Assembly (NCBI GenBank): GCA_030378005.1
Contig: JAUCGF010000085.1
Location: forward strand, 1-64,000
Source of the DNA: Desulfococcaceae bacterium HSG9
GTDB taxonomy: Bacteria; Desulfobacterota; Desulfobacteria; Desulfobacterales; JAUCGF01
Reading direction: 5' to 3'
DNA length: 64,000 nt
Shown here: positions 25,023 to 33,372 of the stretch, piece after piece
Position numbering within the stretch: position 1 is the stretch's first letter
How the letters are laid out: every line of letters starts with the position of its first letter
Made by a program: the position numbers and the translations under genes
The notes under the pieces: model-generated
Told to the model about the DNA's origin: nothing
Databases searched by the model: none
Seen by the model: only the letters and a program-made list of their open reading frames with translations

Positions 25023-28000
25023 ATGAAAAAAAAAGCACCCATTGCCATCGTGGCGATGTCCGGCGTATTTCCCGGCGCGCCGGACTTAGCGACCTTTTGG
25101 CATAATATTATAAATAAGGTCAATACGGTTTGCGAATCATCCCTGAAACGATGGGGCGCGCCGCCTGAAACCATGTACAGACCGGTTCCGACGCCTGATA
25201 TGGCAATTTCCAAACGCGCCTGTCTGATTCGTAACTTCACATTTGACCCCTGCGGATTTGACATTGCTCCCGACTTGTTAAAAGACCTGGACCTGTTGTA
25301 TCATCTCGTGCTGCACGCCGGACGGGAAGCTATGGCCGGCCGCAAGGGCGATGAATCAGTTAAAATGCGCACAGGCGTTACCTTAGCCGCAATGGCATTG
25401 CCTACGGATTCCGCTTCTTTGCTCGCCAGAGAAGTGTTAGGCCGTGCTTTTGAAGCCCGCCTTTTAAACCAAAAACCATCCGAAACGAATGCAAGACTTT
25501 CTCGAACGCAGTGTTTGTCCGCTAAAGTGACCAGCCTGCCGGGCGCGTTATTGGCTCAGGCGTTGGGGCTTGGCGGCGGCAGTTTAACTTTGGATGCGGC
25601 TTGCGCTTCTTCTTTGTACGCGGTCAAACTGGCCTGTGATGAGCTGCACGCCGGGCGCGCGGACGCCATGCTGGCCGGCGGTGTGTCTCGCCCGGACTGC
25701 CTTTACACCCAAGTCGGGTTCAGTCAACTCAAAGCGCTTTCGCCTTCAGGGCGTTGCGCTCCTTTTGATGTGACCGCTGACGGTTTGGTGGTGGGGGAAG
25801 GCGTGGGGCTGCTGGTTTTAAAACGGCTTGATGACGCTTTACGCGATCAGGACAAAATTTTGGGCTTGATTCGGGGAATCGGTTTATCGAACGACATGCA
25901 GGGCAACTTGCTGGCTCCGGACAGCGAAGGCCAGCAGCGCGCGCTGCGTTACGCATATCAGGCCGCCGGATGGTCGCCTTCAGATGTTGATTTAATCGAA
26001 TGCCACGGCACCGGAACGCCATTGGGAGACGTTACCGAATTGCGCAGTTTACGTGAACTTTGGGGGGCTGACGGATGGAGCGAGGGACAATGCGCTATCG
26101 GTTCAGTCAAATCCATGATCGGACATCTTTTAACCGGCGCAGGCGCGGCCGGGCTGATCAAAATATTGCTGGCACTTCAACCTCCGGACGATAAAACCGC
26201 TCAGTTGCCGCCCTCTTTGCATTTTGACCGTGCGCCCAAAGACAGCCCGCTGCATGGAAGCCCGTTCAAAGTTCAATGTGAAACCCGGCCCTGGAACCGC
26301 CGCAACGACCAAACCCCGCGACGAGCGGCGATCAATGCTTTCGGTTTTGGCGGAATTAACGCCCATCTGTTAATAGAAGAATTCATGGCAAATGGGGAAT
26401 GCGGAATGGGGAATGCGGAGTTCAGAATGCGGAATTCCAAATTCCGAATTCCGAATTCCGAATTCCAACAAATTGCGATTGTGGGCATGGAAACGGTTTT
26501 CGGTCAGTTGACTTCGTTGAAACAATTTCAGGAGGCTGTTTTTAATGGCCGCACAGCAATCGGCAAGCGGCCGCCCCAAAGATGGCGCGGCAGTGATGCG
26601 CTGGCACGCTTTTTAATGGAAGATACGGAACTTTACGGCAGTTTTATGGAGGAAGTGGCGCTTGCAATCGGCGAATTTCACATTCCGCCCAACGAAATCC
26701 CCGATATTTTGGTTCAACATCTTCTGATGCTCAAAGTATGCGCGCAGGCAATGCGTGACGCCGGTTTGCCGTTGCGCGCCAACCGTCCTGATATGGGCGT
26801 TATCATCGGCCTTGAATTTGATTATGAAGCCACCGATTTTCATCTGCGCTGGGATATGCCCAATCATATCGAAACCTGGCTTAAACAGAGCGATTTGCAA
26901 TTGAGTGACACTGCCAAAGCGGATTGGCTTGAAAAACTGAAAGACGCAATCGGGCCTCCTCTGACCCATGCCCGCACATTGAACGCTTTACCGAGCATTG
27001 CGGCCAGTCGGATTGCACGGGAATTTCGTCTCGGCGGCCCTGGTTTTGTGGTTTCATGCGAAGCCGCATCAGGACTGCGGGCGCTGGAAATTGGCGTGCG
27101 CGCCCTGCAAAATGGCGAAATGGATACGGTTTTGATTGGCGCGGTGGATCTGACAGGCGATGTTCGCAATCTGATTATGACGGATAAGCTAAATCCGTTT
27201 AGCCGTTCTGACCAAATCCGTCCGTTTGATCAGGCGGCCGATGGCACGCTTCCGGGCGAAGGAGCCGTTGCAATGGTTCTGATGCCCCTTGACCGGGCTT
27301 TAAAAGATGGCCATCGGATTTATGCTACGATTAAGGGCATCGGTGCCGCATCCGGCCCAATTGGGAATTTAGAATCAGGAATTCGGAATTCCACTGATGC
27401 GTATCAACACGCTTTCAAGCGAGCGGTTCGGGACGCTGACGTTTCAGCATCAGCGATCAGTTATTTAGAAACACACGGAAGCGGTCTGGAATTGGGAGTT
27501 GGAAATGCGGAATGTGGAATTCCGCACGTAGCAATTGGAACTGTCGAACCGATTATCGGACATACCGGTGCGGCGGCAGGATTGGCGTCGCTGGCCAAAA
27601 CCGCACTTTGTTTGTATCATCAAATTATACCGCCTCTGCCCGGTTATGTCACACCGGCAGACAAGGCTTGGGCAAACGGAGCTTTTTTTATGCCTCAAGC
27701 GCCTCAGTACTGGATACGCGACCGCAATCAAGGCCCTCGTCATGCGGCTGTCAACGCTTTTACATCCGATGGCAATTATTCAAGTGTGATTCTGGAAGGG
27801 TACGAAGCAGATCAACGGGCGGATGAGCGTAATGAACTTAAAAAACCGCTTGGGGATATGGACGCGGGCCTTTTCGTAATCAGCGGTGCCGACCAAGATG
27901 AGTTGCTATCGGAGCTTGATCGGTTTGAACAGTTTCTTGCCGAGCGCCTTTCCGCGGATTTGCCATTAGAATCGGTCGCCCGTAACTGGTATCAGCGCAA

Positions 28001-31000
28001 CCGCTCCCAAACAGATCGGCAAGAAGTTGTCACCATCGTGGCGGCTGATCACCAGAAACTTCGTCAACGGGTCAATAACGCCCGCCGAACCGTTCTATCC
28101 GGTGTTCGCGCTTTGATGAGCGCCGGCGGAGTCGCTTACAACCCTCTTCCGCTTGGGAAAAAGGGAGAAATCGCTTTTGTCTTTCCCGGCTCCGGCAATC
28201 ACTATGTTGGCATGGGACGCGAAATCGGCGCTGTCTGGCCCGAAATTCTTAAAAAAATTGACGCCGGCACAGAGCGATTAAAAAGCCAAATGCGGCCGCA
28301 TTGCTATGTTCCCTGGCGCACCGATTGGCGTCCGGGATGGGAAAAAGACGCCTATTCTGAAATTATCGCCGATCCTTTGAATACAATTTTCGGACAAGTG
28401 GTGCATGGCGGCGTGATGGCCGGCCTGATGAATCATTTCGCGATTCAACCTTCGGCTGTTATCGGATACAGTCTGGGTGAATCAGCCGGTCTTTTCGCAT
28501 CAGGCGCATGGCCGGAGCGTGGCGTAATGTTGAAACGGATGCTGGATACGGATTTATTCACCACGCAGTTGGCAGGCCCTTGCCTGGCGGCGCGCCAGGC
28601 GTGGAATATACCCGAACATGAGGCGGTTGATTGGCGTGTGGCGTTGGTTAACCGCTCCGCTGATACGGTTGGTGATGCGATTCGTGATTTGGCAACCGCC
28701 CGATTGTTAATTATCAACACACCCGAACAATGCGTTATTGGTGGTATGCGCCGGGATATTGAAGCCGCAATCCAAAAACTGAAATGCGAAGCGGTGTTTT
28801 TGGACGGCGTTGTTACGGTTCATTGTGATGCGGCCCAACCTGTGGCCGATGCTTATCGGGAGCTGCATCATTTTCCGGTTACGCCGCCGCCGGGAATCCG
28901 TTATTACAGTTGCGCCTGGGGAGAGCCGTACAAGTTGACTTCGGCTAACGCCGCTGATTCTATTCGGGATCAGGCTACCGGCGGATTTGATTTTCCCAAA
29001 CTGATTCAGCGGGCTTATCACGATGGCGTCCGCATTTTTGTGGAAATGGGTCCTCATAACTCTTGTACGCGCATGATTACAAAAATTTTAGGAGATCAAC
29101 CTTTTATGGCCGTGTCCGCCGATATGCGCGGCGAAAGCGATTATCTGACGGTTTTAAAATGTCTCGGCGCGTTGATTGCCGAAGGTGTGCCTGCAAACAT
29201 GGAAAGCCTTGAAAAATTATACGGCGATGAAATACGTCCCCAAGCAACCGAAATCAGCGCAACATCCGCAAAGGGAAAAATAATCACGCGCATATTAGGC
29301 GGGGCTGCACCTGAACCGATGCTGCCTGAAATTGCCTCAAATGTAACACCAAAAGACGTTCCAAGCACTCCCAATGTAACGCGGAAGGCCGTTCCGCGTA
29401 CTGAAACCTCCGCATTACAAAACGATCTGATCGAATCCCAAACAGCCAGTATGAACGCCACCGCCCAGGCGCATCGTCAGTTTCTAAAATTTTCCGCTGA
29501 TGCCGGACGTTCTTATGCCGATGCTTTTGCCTTGCAAAATCGCTTGCTTGCACATCAAATTCAAAATGGGGAATACGAAATTCAGAATTCAGAATTCCCC
29601 ATTCCCCATTCGGCTCCGGCGTTTACCCGTGAACAATGTATGGAATTCGCTATCGGATCGGTAGCCAACGTTCTTGGCCCTGATTTTGCTGTGGTTGATA
29701 CTTACGATGTGCGGGTGCGTCTGCCGGATGAACCGTTGATGCTGGCGGATCGCATCATTTCGGTACAAGGGGAAAAAAGATCGTTGACATCGGGCTGCGT
29801 TATCACTGAGCATGACGTACTCCCTGATGCCTGGTACTTGGATGGCTGTCGTGCGCCGGTGTGTATCGCTGTGGAAGCCGGCCAGGCCGATCTGTTTCTG
29901 TGTTCCTATTTGGGTATCGATCATGTTGTCAAAGGCCGCAGAGCTTATCGTTTATTAGACGCCAAAGTTAAATTTCATCGCGGTTTGCCTCGTCCGGGGG
30001 AAGTGATTCGGTATGAAATACATATCCAAAAGTTCGTGCGCCAGGGCGACACTTACCTGTTTTTCTTTAATTTTGAAGGGCATATTGATGGCGCGCCGCT
30101 GATTACCATGACAGATGGATGCGCCGGTTTTTTTACCAAAGAAGAAGTTACGCGCGCCGGCGGTTTGGTTCTGACTGCCGCTGAAACCGAGCCGCAACCG
30201 GTCGATAAAAATTATAAATGGCTATCGCCCATGCCAACGGAGCCGGAATCTTATGACGATACCCAAATTGACGCGCTCAGGCGAGGTGATTTGGCATCCT
30301 GTTTCGGTTCCGAATTTGATGGCGTTAAACCGGCGGCGTCAATACGTCTGCCCGGCGGACGCATGAAATTGATTGACCGGGTGCTTCGTTTAGATGCCCG
30401 CGGCGGCCGTTTCGGACTCGGCCAGATTTGCGCTGAAGCGGATATTCATCCGGATGATTGGTTTTTGACCTGCCATTTTATCGACGACATGGTGATGCCC
30501 GGAACGCTGATGTATGAATGCTGCGCCCATACGCTCCGGGTGTTTCTATGGCGTCTCGGATGGGTGACGGATAAGCCCGGCGTCTGTTATGAACCGGTTT
30601 GCGAAGTTCAAAGCGTGCTGAAATGTCGCGGCCCGGTAACGCCATCCACTAAAAAAGTGCTTTATCAGGTGGATATCCGTGAAATCGGGACACAGCCGGA
30701 ACCATACATGATTGCCGATGCGCTTATGTTTGTTGATGATCTGCCGATGGTGGCGTTTAAAGATATGTCGATGCAAATGAGCGGTGTGACGCATGATGAA
30801 TTGGAAAATTTTTGGAAAAAGAAATTGCCAGCGCAGACCATCAGGCATGATCAGGCTCCCCTTTTTGACCGTCATCACATTTTGGAATTTGCCCAAGGAA
30901 AGCCATCGGCCGCATTTGGCAAACTTTATGAACCTTTTGACACCAAATTTATCGCCCGTCTGCCGCGACCGCCTTATGCTTTTCTTGATCGCATCGTGGC

Positions 31001-31970
31001 GATTGAACCGCAAGCCTGGGTTTTGAAACCGGACGGATGGATTGAAGCCGAATACGACATCCCGCCTTCAGAATGGTACTTTGCCGCCGAACGTTCATCC
31101 ATTATGCCGTATTGCGTTTTGTTGGAAATCGCTTTGCAGCCCTGTGGCTGGTTGGCGGCTTATCTCGGCTCGGCCCTTAAAATAGACCGGCCGCTGCGAT
31201 TCCGTAATTTGGGAGGCAAAGCGGTTTTGCATCAACTGGTCACTGCTGAATCCGGAACGGTTACGATGCGTGTTCGTTTGACCAAAGTAGCCGAAGCCGG
31301 TGCCATGATTATTGAACACTTTGATTTTAAAGTGCTGCAAGGGCAAAATGAGATATATACCGGAAACACCTATTTCGGCTATTTCACCCAGGAAGCGCTG
31401 GCTGAACAGGCCGGTATTCGGGGCGCATCCGAAAAAGCGTATTCGCCGAATGAACTTCTGGCATCTGACATTCAACATCGAACATTGAATTCGGAAGGAG
31501 ATACGAACGGCCTGGCCATGCCTGATAAAACGCTGCGCATGATTGACACGATTGATGTTTACCAGCCCCAAGGCGGCCCGCATAAACTCGGCTTTATTCG
31601 AGGGATAAAACAGGTTGATCCGGAAGAGTGGTTTTTCAAAGCTCATTTTTACCAGGACCCGGTATGTCCGGGTTCATTGGGCATCGAGTCATTTATTCAA
31701 TTACTGAAATATATCGCGCGTGAACGTTGGCCGCACCTGATTGATAACAGCCGTTTTGAGATGCTTACCCTGGAGAGCCATGAATGGGTTTATCGCGGCC
31801 AGATTATTCAAACAAACCGAAAAATCGAAGTTGAAGCGGTTGTTACCGAAGTTCGCGAAACACCCGTCCCCACACTGTTGGCTGAAGGCTATTTAAAAGT
31901 GGATGGTTTGTTTATTTATCAGATGGATAATTTTGGATTGCGGGTTGTGCCTCACGAAAATATTAATTAA
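25023..31970 (+). CDS. KS-CLF-AT-DH polyunsaturated-fatty-acid-type synthase (Pfa3/PfaC-like)
   Basis: 2315 residues, cytoplasmic. KS 1-450 has the full triad: Cys194 (DAACASS), His328 (HGTGTPLGD), His368 (KSMIGHL). A second KS-like domain (about 484-940) has Ala681 in the Cys position (VSCEAASG) and HGSG, so it is a chain-length-factor-type partner. The acyltransferase (about 1045-1390) has FVFPGSGNHYVGMG and nucleophile Ser1150 (GYSLGES). Four FabA-like hot-dog units follow: units 2 and 4 keep His1818/Glu1832 (CHFIDDMVMPGTLMYE) and His2208/Glu2222 (AHFYQDPVCPGSLGIE); units 1 (about 1600) and 3 (about 2015) lack the His and are structural. The order matches myxobacterial Pfa3 without its terminal acyltransferase. 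No ACP, KR or ER is present here, so PfaA- and ER-like partners must be elsewhere. Four in-frame GAATTC repeats interrupt it. Confidence 0.9.
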   Translation: MKKKAPIAIVAMSGVFPGAPDLATFWHNIINKVNTVCESSLKRWGAPPETMYRPVPTPDMAISKRACLIRNFTFDPCGFDIAPDLLKDLDLLYHLVLHAGREAMAGRKGDESVKMRTGVTLAAMALPTDSASLLAREVLGRAFEARLLNQKPSETNARLSRTQCLSAKVTSLPGALLAQALGLGGGSLTLDAACASSLYAVKLACDELHAGRADAMLAGGVSRPDCLYTQVGFSQLKALSPSGRCAPFDVTADGLVVGEGVGLLVLKRLDDALRDQDKILGLIRGIGLSNDMQGNLLAPDSEGQQRALRYAYQAAGWSPSDVDLIECHGTGTPLGDVTELRSLRELWGADGWSEGQCAIGSVKSMIGHLLTGAGAAGLIKILLALQPPDDKTAQLPPSLHFDRAPKDSPLHGSPFKVQCETRPWNRRNDQTPRRAAINAFGFGGINAHLLIEEFMANGECGMGNAEFRMRNSKFRIPNSEFQQIAIVGMETVFGQLTSLKQFQEAVFNGRTAIGKRPPQRWRGSDALARFLMEDTELYGSFMEEVALAIGEFHIPPNEIPDILVQHLLMLKVCAQAMRDAGLPLRANRPDMGVIIGLEFDYEATDFHLRWDMPNHIETWLKQSDLQLSDTAKADWLEKLKDAIGPPLTHARTLNALPSIAASRIAREFRLGGPGFVVSCEAASGLRALEIGVRALQNGEMDTVLIGAVDLTGDVRNLIMTDKLNPFSRSDQIRPFDQAADGTLPGEGAVAMVLMPLDRALKDGHRIYATIKGIGAASGPIGNLESGIRNSTDAYQHAFKRAVRDADVSASAISYLETHGSGLELGVGNAECGIPHVAIGTVEPIIGHTGAAAGLASLAKTALCLYHQIIPPLPGYVTPADKAWANGAFFMPQAPQYWIRDRNQGPRHAAVNAFTSDGNYSSVILEGYEADQRADERNELKKPLGDMDAGLFVISGADQDELLSELDRFEQFLAERLSADLPLESVARNWYQRNRSQTDRQEVVTIVAADHQKLRQRVNNARRTVLSGVRALMSAGGVAYNPLPLGKKGEIAFVFPGSGNHYVGMGREIGAVWPEILKKIDAGTERLKSQMRPHCYVPWRTDWRPGWEKDAYSEIIADPLNTIFGQVVHGGVMAGLMNHFAIQPSAVIGYSLGESAGLFASGAWPERGVMLKRMLDTDLFTTQLAGPCLAARQAWNIPEHEAVDWRVALVNRSADTVGDAIRDLATARLLIINTPEQCVIGGMRRDIEAAIQKLKCEAVFLDGVVTVHCDAAQPVADAYRELHHFPVTPPPGIRYYSCAWGEPYKLTSANAADSIRDQATGGFDFPKLIQRAYHDGVRIFVEMGPHNSCTRMITKILGDQPFMAVSADMRGESDYLTVLKCLGALIAEGVPANMESLEKLYGDEIRPQATEISATSAKGKIITRILGGAAPEPMLPEIASNVTPKDVPSTPNVTRKAVPRTETSALQNDLIESQTASMNATAQAHRQFLKFSADAGRSYADAFALQNRLLAHQIQNGEYEIQNSEFPIPHSAPAFTREQCMEFAIGSVANVLGPDFAVVDTYDVRVRLPDEPLMLADRIISVQGEKRSLTSGCVITEHDVLPDAWYLDGCRAPVCIAVEAGQADLFLCSYLGIDHVVKGRRAYRLLDAKVKFHRGLPRPGEVIRYEIHIQKFVRQGDTYLFFFNFEGHIDGAPLITMTDGCAGFFTKEEVTRAGGLVLTAAETEPQPVDKNYKWLSPMPTEPESYDDTQIDALRRGDLASCFGSEFDGVKPAASIRLPGGRMKLIDRVLRLDARGGRFGLGQICAEADIHPDDWFLTCHFIDDMVMPGTLMYECCAHTLRVFLWRLGWVTDKPGVCYEPVCEVQSVLKCRGPVTPSTKKVLYQVDIREIGTQPEPYMIADALMFVDDLPMVAFKDMSMQMSGVTHDELENFWKKKLPAQTIRHDQAPLFDRHHILEFAQGKPSAAFGKLYEPFDTKFIARLPRPPYAFLDRIVAIEPQAWVLKPDGWIEAEYDIPPSEWYFAAERSSIMPYCVLLEIALQPCGWLAAYLGSALKIDRPLRFRNLGGKAVLHQLVTAESGTVTMRVRLTKVAEAGAMIIEHFDFKVLQGQNEIYTGNTYFGYFTQEALAEQAGIRGASEKAYSPNELLASDIQHRTLNSEGDTNGLAMPDKTLRMIDTIDVYQPQGGPHKLGFIRGIKQVDPEEWFFKAHFYQDPVCPGSLGIESFIQLLKYIARERWPHLIDNSRFEMLTLESHEWVYRGQIIQTNRKIEVEAVVTEVRETPVPTLLAEGYLKVDGLFIYQMDNFGLRVVPHENIN
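26387..26465. repeat. GAATTC/GGAATG repeat in frame, KS-CLF linker
   Basis: Units of GGGGAATGCGGAATG and AATTCCGAATTCCG translated as a Asn/Glu/Phe/Arg-rich peptide (codons 455-482) between the KS and the chain-length-factor domain. It falls at a domain boundary, so it may be tolerated as a linker. Confidence 0.9.
27358..27396. repeat. GAATTC repeat in frame, inside chain-length-factor domain (site 1)
   Basis: TTGGGAATTTAGAATCAGGAATTCGGAATTCC, translated as IGNLESGIRNS at about residues 780-790, between the IKGIG strand and the AYQHAFKRA helix, a surface loop in ketosynthases. Confidence 0.85.
27487..27530. repeat. GAATTC repeat in frame, inside chain-length-factor domain (site 2)
   Basis: GAATTGGGAGTTGGAAATGCGG and AATGTGGAATTCCGC, translated as LELGVGNAECGIPH at about 822-835. 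The distance between the two catalytic-position His motifs (His818 and His847) is 29 residues against 40 in the KS of the same protein, so the repeat stands in place of part of the fold rather than being added to it. Confidence 0.85.
29565..29614. repeat. GAATTC repeat in frame, AT-DH linker
   Basis: AATGGGGAATACG, AATTCAGAATTC and CCCCATTCCCCATTC, translated as QNGEYEIQNSEFPIPHS at about 1515-1531 in the linker between the acyltransferase and the first hot-dog unit. Outer arms GGGGAAT and ATTCCCC are complementary. Confidence 0.88.
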
Positions 31971-32046
31971 AATTGGCATGAATCGGTCTTGGATTTTTCA
32001 TATAACAAGCGTGTTATCAATACTTTTAGAGATAAGGATGTGGCCC

Positions 32047-33168
32047 ATGAACAATCAGGAAACCCAAAATAACGAAAATCCTAAACTCTCTGATCCAAAG
32101 GAGCAGAATCGGAATTTGTGTAAACTGATGCTGAAGAAACATTTTGCCGAGGCGCTGCGTGAAAATAACATGTTGCCGCTCATGGCAACGCCGATGGAGA
32201 CCATGCAGATTAATGTCGGAAAAGTGTGCAACATGAGCTGTACACATTGTCATGTCGGCGCGGGGCCTGATCGCAAAGAGTCGATGCCGGACAAGGTCGT
32301 TGACCGGGTCATTGATATCTTTAAAACAAGTTCTATACCCAATTTCGACATAACCGGCGGAGCGCCTGAGCTTCATCCCCGATTCAAAGAGATTGTTCGA
32401 CGTGTCTCCCTACCCGGACGAAAAGTAATTCATCGTTGCAACCTCACCGCAATAATGACCAGACCGCTTCGGGACATTCCAGATATCCTCGCTGAACATA
32501 AGGTCGAGATTGCGGCTTCTCTTCCCTGTTATGAACCGATAGATAACGACAAACAAAGAGGAGGAGGCTCCTTTGATATTGCTATTCAGGCCATCCGCCA
32601 TTTGAACGGCCTTGGATACGGTAAAGAAGATTCGGGGCTTACGCTCAACTTGATTTACAACCCGAACGGATTTTTCCTCCCCGGCAATGAGGCCGAACTT
32701 CAGGTAAAATATAAACAGGAACTCAAAGACAACTTTGGCGTCGCATTTAACAATCTTTTTGCATTAACCAACATACCGATTGGTCGATTCCTCGACTCCC
32801 TAATCGAACAGAGCCGTCTTGATGAATATATGACGCTTTTGGTGAACGCATTTAATCCTGAGGCCATCGCTCCGCTGATGTGCAGAAATACGGTCTCGGT
32901 CAGTTGGGATGGAAATCTTTACGATTGCGACTTCAACCAGATGCTCGATCTCAAGGTCGAAGGGACGGCACCCCAGACAGTCTTTGACTGGGACACCGAA
33001 CGGTTAGAGAAGAGAGCCGTTGTCATCGGTGAACATTGTTATGGATGTACGGCTGGCGCTGGATCGAGCTGTGGAGGGCAAACTGCATTGTTTTTTTCAC
33101 CAATCCAAGAGAGAGCAGGAACCTGCTCTTTAAGAAAACTGTCAATGGCGCCGCCTGCCGGTGCATGA
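32047..33168 (+). CDS. arsS: ArsS-like radical SAM protein with DUF3641 C-terminus
   Basis: 374 residues. Radical SAM motif C-NMS-C-TH-C at about residues 61-68 in NVGKVCNMSCTHCHVGAGPDRKE, then DITGGAPELHP. The C-terminal DUF3641 part has NTVSVSWDGNLYDCDFNQML and a Cys-rich HCYGCTAGAGSSCGG, which may hold a further cluster. This is the ArsS family, linked to arsenosugar synthesis after ArsM methylation; no arsM or other arsenic gene is in the window, so the substrate is open. ATG 32047 is preferred with AAGG at about -10; ATG 32038 and longer forms overlap or crowd the synthase stop. It follows the lipid synthase by 76 bases. Confidence 0.88.
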   Translation: MNNQETQNNENPKLSDPKEQNRNLCKLMLKKHFAEALRENNMLPLMATPMETMQINVGKVCNMSCTHCHVGAGPDRKESMPDKVVDRVIDIFKTSSIPNFDITGGAPELHPRFKEIVRRVSLPGRKVIHRCNLTAIMTRPLRDIPDILAEHKVEIAASLPCYEPIDNDKQRGGGSFDIAIQAIRHLNGLGYGKEDSGLTLNLIYNPNGFFLPGNEAELQVKYKQELKDNFGVAFNNLFALTNIPIGRFLDSLIEQSRLDEYMTLLVNAFNPEAIAPLMCRNTVSVSWDGNLYDCDFNQMLDLKVEGTAPQTVFDWDTERLEKRAVVIGEHCYGCTAGAGSSCGGQTALFFSPIQERAGTCSLRKLSMAPPAGA

Positions 33169-33372
33169 AATGTGGATTTGCTCATAAAGCGTTGCCGACT
33201 GTTCAGCCTTGATATTTGATGGCTATGCTGAAAAAAAAGGATCCACTCTGTTTATATACGGTCATATATGAGTCGTCAGGGACGCATCGGTATTTTCAGT
33301 TAAAGTATTCAAAAACTGCCGGTGAATCTGCAACACGATTATAAAGAGCTGTTCGGCATAATCAGTATTTGA

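Noticed and set aside
25023-31970. Heterocyst-glycolipid or modular type I PKS annotation
   Set aside because: The tandem KS-CLF followed by AT and paired FabA-like hot-dog units is specific to PUFA-type synthases; no ACP or KR domain is present as expected in modular PKS.
31903-32046. Longer start for the ArsS-like gene
   Set aside because: It would overlap the end of the synthase gene in another frame and add residues foreign to the family; ATG 32047 starts the family-like protein.
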